A stretch of DNA of 12,669 bases from Candidatus Rifleibacteriota bacterium (GTDB lineage Bacteria > UBP17 > UBA6191 > JACPRK01). A model generated the notes under the pieces. The model was not told the DNA's origin. It did not search any database and saw only the letters and a program-made list of their open reading frames with translations. Both the position numbers and the translations under genes were made by a program. Location: the NCBI GenBank assembly GCA_016213865.1, contig JACQZL010000005.1, positions 3,473-16,141 of the forward strand. Reading direction: 5' to 3'. Positions within the stretch are counted from its first letter, which is position 1. The number at the start of each line of letters is the position of its first letter. Positions 5,383-11,642 of the stretch are shown one piece after another.

Positions 5383-5515
5383 GCGGGACCCGGCTCCGTA
5401 CGGTGGCGTGCCCAAGCGCGAAAGCACCCAGAGCGCCAAGAAGGCATGAAGCTCGGGCCCGAAGATCTCCTTCGGGCCGCCGCCTCTCGATCGTTGTGGC
5501 TCGGTGGTTCGCCCT
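5383..5515. other. Convergent intergenic stretch with a terminator-like hairpin
   Basis: This lies between the ends of kamA (+) and the small coiled-coil gene (-). It holds a perfect hairpin (5456-5478) and, at 5416-5443, an A/G-rich string (GCGCGAAAGCACCCAGAGCG) resembling degenerate short intergenic repeats. No gene is supported. Confidence 0.6.
5456..5478. terminator. Perfect 9-base hairpin between convergent genes
   Basis: GGCCCGAAG (5456-5464) and CTTCGGGCC (5470-5478) are exact complements around a five-base loop (ATCTC). Its position, 74 bases after the kamA stop and 38 bases beyond the end of the minus-strand gene, suits a shared bidirectional terminator. No T-run follows on either strand, so a canonical intrinsic terminator is not proven; GC-rich genomes often use stems with weak tails. 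Confidence 0.5.
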
Positions 5516-5728
5516 TCAGAAGCTGAAGGCCAGCCGGCGCTCGCGCTTCTCGAGTGTGCGCAGCTCCAGCTCCAGCTTCTTGGCCGTGCGCTTCTGGAAC
5601 TTGAAGGCGTTGTAGGCTTTCTTGTCCCCGCTGGCCAGTCGACGGGCGAGCTCGACCAGTTGCTCCCGCAGGTTTGAAAGGCGAGTCGAAAGCTCTTTGA
5701 GGGTATTTGATTCGAAGGGTAGTGACAT
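5516..5728 (-). CDS. Small coiled-coil protein of unknown function
   Basis: This 70-residue protein is almost entirely charged and helical. Residues about 8-33 (LKELSTRLSNLREQLVELAR) and 46-67 (KRTAKKLELELRTLEKRERR) show heptad spacing of Leu, as in a coiled coil or helical hairpin. A GDKKAYN turn lies at about 34-40. From about codon 20 the codons end mostly in G or C, as in the other genes, which supports real coding; the first 18 codons are more AT-ending. No signal peptide, cysteine or catalytic motif is visible. The ATG at 5728 has only a weak GGGG-type ribosome site upstream. It stands alone on the minus strand, convergent with kamA. It could be a nucleic-acid- or ribosome-associated small protein given its basic C-terminal half, but I do not recognise it. 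Confidence 0.6.
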   Translation of the reverse strand: MSLPFESNTLKELSTRLSNLREQLVELARRLASGDKKAYNAFKFQKRTAKKLELELRTLEKRERRLAFSF

Positions 5729-6090
5729 GGGAGGACCCCGAGAGAGTCATCGGTCGATCGGTGCGGGGGGATGAGGGGCAATTCCCCTGACTGAGCGGTA
5801 CTTCCCCCCCTTGCAGGAGAAACCCAGAGACGCAGAGACCCGGAGGCACAGAGGGATCTTCGTCTGCCTCGCTCGCAGGCGCCGCGACTCCTCGAGTCTC
5901 CCTCGTCTTGTCATCCGATAGACGTCGCCTCTCACGGTCTCTCTTTCTCTGTGGCTCCCTGTCTCGGGGTCGAAGAGTCAAGCCGGGGCCTTCCCAGACA
6001 GGCGTGGGACCACCTACGAGACATGCACCCCCTCCCGTGGGGAAATGCCGGCAGCCTGGTTAGCGAGCGCCAACATCAGGGCACTCCCCC
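5729..6090. other. Intergenic region with degenerate CAGAG repeats
   Basis: No gene is supported here. The part next to the small minus-strand gene has a G6 run (5765-5770) and a C7 run (5804-5810) enclosing AGGGG/CCCCT (5774-5788), which can form a nested stem upstream of that gene. Next come CAGAG-type repeats in opposite orientations (5824-5856 and 5937-5970). The last 90 bases, beyond the treY stop, show no clear terminator. Confidence 0.6.
5824..5970. repeat. Inverted pair of CAGAG-type intergenic repeats
   Basis: A purine-rich string at 5824-5856 contains GAGACGCAGAGACCC and then GGAGGCACAGAG (5842-5853). On the other side of an 80-base spacer, 5937-5970 contains CTCTGTGGCTCC (5947-5958), whose complement GGAGCCACAGAG matches at 11 of 12 positions. 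Repeats of the form CACAGAGACGCAGAG occur between genes in many environmental genomes (from memory). Here they are inverted and degenerate. Mobility or function is unknown. Confidence 0.5.
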
Positions 6091-9000
6091 TCACTCCGGC
6101 AGCGCTTCGAGCAGCGCCACCGGGAGGACCGAGAAGACCTCGCCCAGTTCCAGCCAGCCGCGCTCGCCGTCGACTCTCGCCTGCAGCACGTCGTCCGTGA
6201 AGCGCTCGCGCCACTGGCGTCCCCAGAGGGGTTGCGGCAGGGGGAGGCGGGTCTGGCCCCACCAGTCCTCGCCGGCCGCCACGCCGGAACAGTCCCGTCC
6301 GACTTCGCGGGCCAGTCGCACGAAGAGCCGGCCGACGGCCGCAATCGCCGCCGACGGGCCGCTGGTGCGAACGAACGCCACGACGTGCCCGGCGCGCTCG
6401 CCCGTACACTCGAGCGGCGAGTAGTCGGCTGTCAGAAAGAGGAGGCCGCGTTCGCGACGCATGGTCAGACCTCGCCACAGGACGAAGAGCTTGACCGCGC
6501 CGTCCTCGGGGTAGGCCGCAGCCTCCGCGGCGAGCTGCTTCGGGCCGAGGTCGCGACAGCGCTTGGCCAGGCCGTCGAGGAGCCGGGCGCGGCGTTCGAA
6601 GTCGACGGGCCCACGGTTGTCCGGGTCGACCAGGCGCAGGTCCCACAGCTCACTTCCCTGGTAGATGTCGGGGATTCCCGGGGAAGCCAGTTTCAGCACG
6701 ACCTGGGACAGCGAGGACTGCCGGGCGGCCCAGCAGACGCGAGGCAGGAACTGGTGGAAGGACCGCCAGAACGGGTGGTCCTGGGAGCGCGACAGCAGGC
6801 CTCGGGCGAAGCCGATCAGCGCCTCCTCGTACTCCGGCGAGGGCTCGATCCAGGAGGTGTGGGTCTTGGCTTCCCGGGCCGCCTTCAGGACGTAGGCCTC
6901 GATCCGCTGCCGGTACGCGTCCAGTTCGGCCTCCCCGACGTTGCCGTCGGGCCAGGTGCCCAGCAAGGTCTGATAAAGCAGGTACTCGTCGTTTCGATCG
7001 GGGGCCGGAACGCCGCCGTGGTCTCTCCTGAGGCGCTCGTTCATGCGGGCCCACGCACCGGCCGCCTCGGCCCACTCCTGGGGTATCTCGGACAGCACGT
7101 CGATCCGCAGCCGTACGTCTTCGGCCCTCTTGGTGTCGTGCGTCGTCGTCGAGAGGAGCGAGCCCGGCGCCTGGCTGAGGCGCTGGAGGTTCTGGGCGTG
7201 GAACTGCGCGGGCGGCACCCCGATGCGATCCGGCTCCCCGCCGACCTCGTTGAGCGAGACCAGGCGGTTGAATCCGTAGAAAGTCGTGTCCTCCATCCCC
7301 TTTGCCATGACTGGCCCGGTGAGCTGCTGGAACTTGCCCAGGAAGGCCAGGCGTTGCTCGAGCACCTCCGGCGAGGTGTCGGCAGGGTGGTTCTTGAGGA
7401 GGAGGTTCCGGAGGAAGTCGAAGACCGTGCGGCTCGTGGCCGGCGAGCGCTTGCGGGCCAACGCGACGGCGGTCTCGACGTACTTGCGATCGCGCGAGTC
7501 GAGCTCGCTCCCCTCCTGCGGGATGTAGGTCCGGTAGACGGGGAAGCAGGCGATCACCTCGGCCAGGGCGGCCTGCAACGCTCCGAGCGTGAAGTCCCGG
7601 GTCCGCCAATCGTGCTCGGAGATGCGATCGGCGCGATGGGCCAGCACTTGCAGCTCCGAGGCCAGGGCCGTCTCCAGGATGAGCTTCTTGGATTCGTAGA
7701 CCGTCGTCCAGTAATCCACGGAGCAGCCCAGGAACTGGCTGTAGGCCCGGTCCAGTTCCTCGGCCCCGGCGCCGTCGACCAGCACCCCGTTGACGGCATT
7801 GAGAAAGTCATAGCCCGTCGTGCCGCTGACGGCCCAGGAGTCGGGAAGGCGCTCGCGACGGCCCAGGATCTTCTCGACGACCACGTGCAAGGGAAGGCCG
7901 GTGCGCTTGCCGAGAGCGGTGAGCTCCTCGCGGCAGAGCTGTCGGAGCGCCGCCTCGAAATCGGGCCGTGGCGCCGGCTTCCTCGCGAGCCCCTCGCGCG
8001 AGGCCTGGCAGCACGCCAGGAGGGCGTGCGTCTGGAGTTGAAGCAGGTACTCGCCCGGATCGAAGAGCCCGTCGGGGTGATCGATGCGCAGGGCCCGGAC
8101 CCAGCCGCGCTGGACCCATTTCCAGAGGAGCTGGTGGGTCTGCCGGAAGACCTCCGGGTCCTCCACGCGGATGGCTGCCAGCTCGTTGACGTCGAAGAAC
8201 CGCCGGTAGTTGACCTCCTCGGCGGCCGTCCGCCAGAAGGCCAATCGATAGCCCTGGAGCTCGAGCAACTCGTGCAGGGTCCGGAACGACGAGGGTTCGC
8301 CGGCCCTGCCGTTGAGCTCCTCGAGCGCGGCCGCCAGGTGGGCTCGCATGGGGGCGCTGGCTTCGCAGAGGGCTGTCAGCCGGCGTTTGATGATCTCCTT
8401 CTCGCGCCGCCGCTCCTCGACCCTGGCCGGGGCGGTCTCGGTGCGCGGAGGCAGGTACTCGATGGCGGTGAGGATGCTGAGCAGCTCCAGAAGGTCGGGA
8501 TGGTCGGTGCCCAGCGAATCGGCCAGACGCTCCAGATGGAGCTTCAGGACAATCGCGTAGGCTTTCGGACCGATTGGAAAGCGGTGATCGAAGTAGGCGA
8601 GCCAGATGCCACCCTGCTCCTGGCGGAGCTGCAGTTCCGCCCGCTCGAGCACGACCCCGTACTGGTCGCCCAGGATCGGTATCAGGACCTTGTTGGCCAG
8701 CTCGGCCTTGACGGGTGCCCAGTCTATGTCGAAGAACCGGGCCGAGCGAGCGCTCGGGCCATTCTCGAGGACGTCGAGCCACGCGGGGTTCTGGCGGCCG
8801 ATGGCCATGTGGTTCGGGACCCAGTCCAGGAGCATCTGCAGGCCGTTCTCCCGCAGAGCAGCGTGGAGGCATTCCAGGTCCCACTCGCTGCCCAGTTCGG
8901 GGTTGATCGCCTGGTGGTCGACCACGTCGTAGCCGTGAGTGCTGCCCGGCCGGGCGCGCAGGTGCGGCGACGCATAGAGGTGACTGACGCCCAGCGCCGC

Positions 9001-9207
9001 CAGGTACGGGGCCAGGCGAGCCGCCGCCGCGAAGTCCATCGACCCGGGCGAGAGCTGGACCCGGTAGGTCGACAGGACAGGCCTGGCGCCGGCGGTGGCG
9101 ACTTGCCAGCCGTTCTTCAGGAGCGAAGCCAGTTCCTCCGGATCGGCGACCGCTTCGACGGCCGGGAGATCCGGAGCGAGACCCGAGGCTTGCGATTCGA
9201 GCGACAT
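6091..9207 (-). CDS. treY: Malto-oligosyltrehalose synthase (TreY)
   Basis: This 1038-residue cytoplasmic GH13 enzyme turns the reducing-end alpha-1,4 bond of a maltodextrin into the alpha,alpha-1,1 bond of trehalose, giving maltooligosyl-trehalose for TreZ. The barrel opens with STYRVQL (46-52), LGVSHLYASP and GSTHGYDVVD. GH13 region I is DWVPNH (128-133). The nucleophile is D376 in RALRIDHPDG and the acid/base E445 in HVVVEKILG. Region IV is the HD pair at 690-691 in TTTHDTKRAED. TreY-specific blocks include GPVMAKGMEDTTFYGFNR (631-648) and, near the end, SPGIPDIYQGSELWDLRLVD. It is longer than many TreY proteins (about 700-850), partly through the first 45 residues and the region between the barrel motifs. 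The ATG at 9207 is chosen because GGAGGTG lies 8 bases upstream; a longer frame to 9330 has no such site. It is divergent from treZ with 143 bases between. No treX/glgX debranching gene is visible here. Confidence 0.96.
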   Translation of the reverse strand: MSLESQASGLAPDLPAVEAVADPEELASLLKNGWQVATAGARPVLSTYRVQLSPGSMDFAAAARLAPYLAALGVSHLYASPHLRARPGSTHGYDVVDHQAINPELGSEWDLECLHAALRENGLQMLLDWVPNHMAIGRQNPAWLDVLENGPSARSARFFDIDWAPVKAELANKVLIPILGDQYGVVLERAELQLRQEQGGIWLAYFDHRFPIGPKAYAIVLKLHLERLADSLGTDHPDLLELLSILTAIEYLPPRTETAPARVEERRREKEIIKRRLTALCEASAPMRAHLAAALEELNGRAGEPSSFRTLHELLELQGYRLAFWRTAAEEVNYRRFFDVNELAAIRVEDPEVFRQTHQLLWKWVQRGWVRALRIDHPDGLFDPGEYLLQLQTHALLACCQASREGLARKPAPRPDFEAALRQLCREELTALGKRTGLPLHVVVEKILGRRERLPDSWAVSGTTGYDFLNAVNGVLVDGAGAEELDRAYSQFLGCSVDYWTTVYESKKLILETALASELQVLAHRADRISEHDWRTRDFTLGALQAALAEVIACFPVYRTYIPQEGSELDSRDRKYVETAVALARKRSPATSRTVFDFLRNLLLKNHPADTSPEVLEQRLAFLGKFQQLTGPVMAKGMEDTTFYGFNRLVSLNEVGGEPDRIGVPPAQFHAQNLQRLSQAPGSLLSTTTHDTKRAEDVRLRIDVLSEIPQEWAEAAGAWARMNERLRRDHGGVPAPDRNDEYLLYQTLLGTWPDGNVGEAELDAYRQRIEAYVLKAAREAKTHTSWIEPSPEYEEALIGFARGLLSRSQDHPFWRSFHQFLPRVCWAARQSSLSQVVLKLASPGIPDIYQGSELWDLRLVDPDNRGPVDFERRARLLDGLAKRCRDLGPKQLAAEAAAYPEDGAVKLFVLWRGLTMRRERGLLFLTADYSPLECTGERAGHVVAFVRTSGPSAAIAAVGRLFVRLAREVGRDCSGVAAGEDWWGQTRLPLPQPLWGRQWRERFTDDVLQARVDGERGWLELGEVFSVLPVALLEALPE

Positions 9208-9215
9208 CTGGCGAA

Positions 9216-9222
9216 CACCTCC
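9216..9222 (-). promoter_or_regulatory. Ribosome binding site of treY
   Basis: On the minus strand GGAGGTG precedes the ATG at 9207 by 8 bases. This is a near-perfect match to the 16S rRNA tail and fixes the treY start, excluding 41 extra codons upstream. Confidence 0.85.
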
Positions 9223-9314
9223 GTTCCACTCAATTTGCTGCCAAAACCGTGGCTTCGCTCGCGGAAGTCGGCCGGAGCGGGACGCGTGGCCGCCGTTCCT
9301 CGCGGCGCTGTACA

Positions 9315-9330
9315 TTGCAGGTGCCTGCAA
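9315..9330. promoter_or_regulatory. Perfect 7+2+7 palindrome in the treY/treZ control region
   Basis: TTGCAGGTGCCTGCAA has two exact 7-base half-sites (TTGCAGG and CCTGCAA) around TG. It overlaps a possible -10 element TACATT (9311-9316) on the + strand and ends 20 bases before the treZ ATG at 9351. The position suits an operator for a dimeric helix-turn-helix repressor acting on treZ, perhaps also on treY. No matching regulator gene is present in the window. Operator function is inferred. Confidence 0.5.
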
Positions 9331-9350
9331 CCTCGAGCAGCGACCGCGTC

Positions 9351-11267
9351 ATGCCCCCTCGTCGAGTGGAACCCGATCGCCTGTCCGACGCCGCCCTGGA
9401 GGCCACCCGGGCGCCGATCGGCTGCTGGGCCGTGGACGGCGGCTTTGCCTTCAGGGTCTGGGCTCCGGACGCCACTCGGGTCGAGCTGCTGTTGGAAGGT
9501 CCCCGCGCCAGGGGCGAGCTCCTCCTCGAGCGGGCCGCGGACGGCTACCACCAGCTCCTGGCCGGCGGCCTGGCGGCGGGTTCACTCTACCGTTATCGTC
9601 TCGACGGCCAGGGGCCCTTTCCGGACCCGGCCTCCCGCTCCCAGCCGCTGAGCGTGCACGGCCCGTCAGAGGCGATCTCGCAAGCCGACTTCGACTGGGC
9701 CGCTGACTCCTGGCCGCAACCGGTCCGAGAGCGACTGAGTGTCTACGAGTTGCACGTGGGCACCGCGACCCGGACGGGGACCTTCGACGCGCTCATTGCC
9801 AAGCTGCCGCACTTCGCCTCGCTGGGCGTCACCGCGCTGGAGTTGATGCCGGTGGCCGGTTGCCCCGGAAAGCGCAACTGGGGCTACGACGGCGTCTCGC
9901 CCTTCGCCCCTGCAGCCGGCTACGGTGGGCCGACGGCCCTGAAGCGGCTTCTCGACGCGGCCCACGCCGTGGGCCTGGCCGTGCTCCTGGACGTGGTCTT
10001 CAACCACCTTGGGCCGGACGGGAACTACCTGTGGGTCTTCGCCAGGCGCATGTTCACCGAGGCCCGGACCCCGTGGGGCCAGGCGATCGACTTTGGACTG
10101 CGGCCCGTGCGCGATTTCTTCGTCTGGAACGCGCTGGCGTGGCTCCACGACTATCGGTTCGACGGTCTGCGGCTGGACGCCACTCACGCCCTTGCGCGGC
10201 CCGGCAAACCCCACATCCTGGCCGAGCTCTCCTCGAGGGTGCGCGTTTCCTTGCCGCCAGGCCGCGAGGTCCTGCTCGTCGCCGAGGATTCCTCGAATGA
10301 CGCACGAATGACGCGCTCGCGCGGGCGAGGAGGGCTGGGCCTCGACGCGGTCTGGGCCGACGACTTCCACCATCAGGTCCACGTCGCCGTCACGGGGCAG
10401 AGGGACGGTTACTACGCCGACTACGGCGGCAGGGTCCAGGACCTGGCGCGGACCCTCCGCCGGGGGTGGTTCTATGAAGGACAGCGCTCGGTCTTCCTGG
10501 GCAGGGCCCGCGGGACCCGCGCGGCCGGCCTGGCCCCTGCCGCCTTCGTCCATTGCCTCCAGAACCACGACCAGGTCGGTAACCGGGCCCTGGGAGACCG
10601 GTTGCACCATCAGGTGGGGCTCGACGTCTGGAGGGCCCTTTCGGTGTTGCTGCTCACCAGCCCTTACGTGCCGCTTCTCTTCATGGGCCAGGAGTGGGCG
10701 GCCTCGACCCCGTTCCAGTTCTTCACCGATCACGAGCCGGGGCTGGGCAAGCGGGTCACCGCCGGCCGTCTCCGGGAGTTTCGCCGGTTCCGCGAGTTCC
10801 GTTCGCCGGCGGGCTCGGGCAAGATCCCGGACCCTCAGGACAGGGCCACCTTCCGGCGCTCCAAGCTCCGCTGGGCCGAGAAGGTGCGGCGGCCTCACGC
10901 CGGCATCCTGCGGCTCTACCGTGCGCTCCTCCGGCTCCGCGCCCGGCACCCCGTCATGACAGGCTCGGCCACGGCGCGGCCCCGGTGCCGGCCCCTGGGC
11001 AAGCACGGCCTGGTGCTGCTGCGTGCCACCCGGGAGGGGCGGCTGCTGACCGTCGTGAACCTGCGTGGCCGGATGGCAGTGGACCTGCGCGCTGCGGAGG
11101 TCCCGAAGCCGCCTCGGGGCTCGGCATGGCGCCTGCTGCTGGCGACCGAGGACGTCTGCCACGGAGGCGTGCCCGGTTCCGTCACGTTCGACGAGAAGAC
11201 GCAGCGGCTCCGGATGGAGGGCCCGGGGGCCCTGGTCCTGGAGGCGGGGGTCGACAACTGCAGATAG
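9351..11267 (+). CDS. treZ: Malto-oligosyltrehalose trehalohydrolase (TreZ)
   Basis: This 638-residue GH13 enzyme cleaves the alpha-1,4 bond next to the trehalose end of maltooligosyl-trehalose, releasing free trehalose. It is the partner of TreY. An N-terminal CBM48/isoamylase-type domain covers about 20-105 (GGFAFRVWAPDATRVEL). The barrel starts at YELHVGTATRTGTFD (132-146), with LELMPVAGCPGKRNWGYDG after it. Region I is DVVFNHLGPDGNY (214-226). The nucleophile is D276 in FDGLRLDATHAL, the acid/base E312 in LLVAEDSSND, and the region IV pair is H406-D407 in LQNHDQVGNR. LLFMGQEWAASTPFQFFTDH (442-461) is typical of TreZ. A C-terminal beta domain ends the protein. The ATG at 9351 is taken because the translation then starts about 30 residues before the first domain, as in the family, although no clear ribosome site is seen. 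The longer frame from 9249 gives an Arg/Ser-rich extension that looks non-coding. Confidence 0.95.
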   Translation: MPPRRVEPDRLSDAALEATRAPIGCWAVDGGFAFRVWAPDATRVELLLEGPRARGELLLERAADGYHQLLAGGLAAGSLYRYRLDGQGPFPDPASRSQPLSVHGPSEAISQADFDWAADSWPQPVRERLSVYELHVGTATRTGTFDALIAKLPHFASLGVTALELMPVAGCPGKRNWGYDGVSPFAPAAGYGGPTALKRLLDAAHAVGLAVLLDVVFNHLGPDGNYLWVFARRMFTEARTPWGQAIDFGLRPVRDFFVWNALAWLHDYRFDGLRLDATHALARPGKPHILAELSSRVRVSLPPGREVLLVAEDSSNDARMTRSRGRGGLGLDAVWADDFHHQVHVAVTGQRDGYYADYGGRVQDLARTLRRGWFYEGQRSVFLGRARGTRAAGLAPAAFVHCLQNHDQVGNRALGDRLHHQVGLDVWRALSVLLLTSPYVPLLFMGQEWAASTPFQFFTDHEPGLGKRVTAGRLREFRRFREFRSPAGSGKIPDPQDRATFRRSKLRWAEKVRRPHAGILRLYRALLRLRARHPVMTGSATARPRCRPLGKHGLVLLRATREGRLLTVVNLRGRMAVDLRAAEVPKPPRGSAWRLLLATEDVCHGGVPGSVTFDEKTQRLRMEGPGALVLEAGVDNCR

Positions 11268-11324
11268 GGTGGCGCCCGCGGACGACAACCGCTCTTCTCC
11301 CGTGTACCGCGGCTGCCGGGCGGT

Positions 11325-11330
11325 TATACT
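11325..11330 (+). promoter_or_regulatory. Possible -10 element for the zinc-ribbon gene
   Basis: TATACT, within GGTTATACTGG, is a good -10 match 30 bases before the ATG at 11360, in otherwise very GC-rich sequence. The bases at the -35 position (about 11302-11307, GTGTAC) are a poor match. An imperfect stem ACCGC/GCGGT (11306-11324) lies just upstream. Confidence 0.4.
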
Positions 11331-11359
11331 GGACCCCGACCACGAGGGAGGGAGTCTGG

Positions 11360-11569
11360 ATGCCACGGCTCTATCTCGAAAAGCAGGACGACTGCCCGAA
11401 GTGCAACTACTACAGCAGGAGCAGGCTGCGAAAATACTGTGAGGATCCGAGCTGCCTCACCCTGGAAGAGGCCCGAGAGAGCGAGGAGCACATGCACGTC
11501 AGTTGCTCGTCGTGTCAGGCAGTCTGGTTCGAGCGTCCGGTCGACCACGGCAAGCAGGGCAAGGGGTAA
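11360..11569 (+). CDS. Small six-cysteine zinc-ribbon-like protein
   Basis: This 69-residue protein of unknown function probably binds zinc. Cys12 and Cys15 (CPKC) and Cys49 and Cys52 (CSSC) form two CxxC knuckles typical of a zinc ribbon. Cys27 and Cys32 lie in a middle loop (YCEDPSC) and His44/His46 precede the second knuckle, leaving ligands for a possible second metal. The middle (LTLEEARESEEH) is acidic and helical, and the end is basic (DHGKQGKG). There is no signal peptide, so it is cytoplasmic. The ATG at 11360 has a strong GGGAGGGAG stretch ending 5 bases before it. It follows treZ by 92 bases, with its own possible -10. Candidate roles are binding nucleic acid or acting as a small adaptor; neither can be shown. 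The codon bias and ribosome site make it a credible gene. Confidence 0.75.
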   Translation: MPRLYLEKQDDCPKCNYYSRSRLRKYCEDPSCLTLEEARESEEHMHVSCSSCQAVWFERPVDHGKQGKG

Positions 11570-11642
11570 GCGGGCCGTCAGGAGCACTGGCTGAGGTGCC
11601 GGGCCAGGGACCTGTCGGCGTCGTTCCGAGCGAGGTGTGACC

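Noticed and set aside
4813..5781. A 322-codon minus-strand frame across the kamA 3' half and the small coiled-coil gene
   Set aside because: The first part is low-complexity and the rest mirrors kamA. The 70-codon frame within this area has far better composition.
6232..9651. A 1139-codon open frame on the + strand opposite treY
   Set aside because: Complement of a long GC-rich gene in the frame that mirrors its third-position bias. Its translation has no domain pattern, while the opposite strand encodes a full TreY with all GH13 motifs and a strong ribosome site.
9666..11366. A 566-codon open frame on the minus strand opposite treZ
   Set aside because: Shadow of treZ produced by codon bias; Arg/Pro/Gln-rich translation with no recognisable fold.
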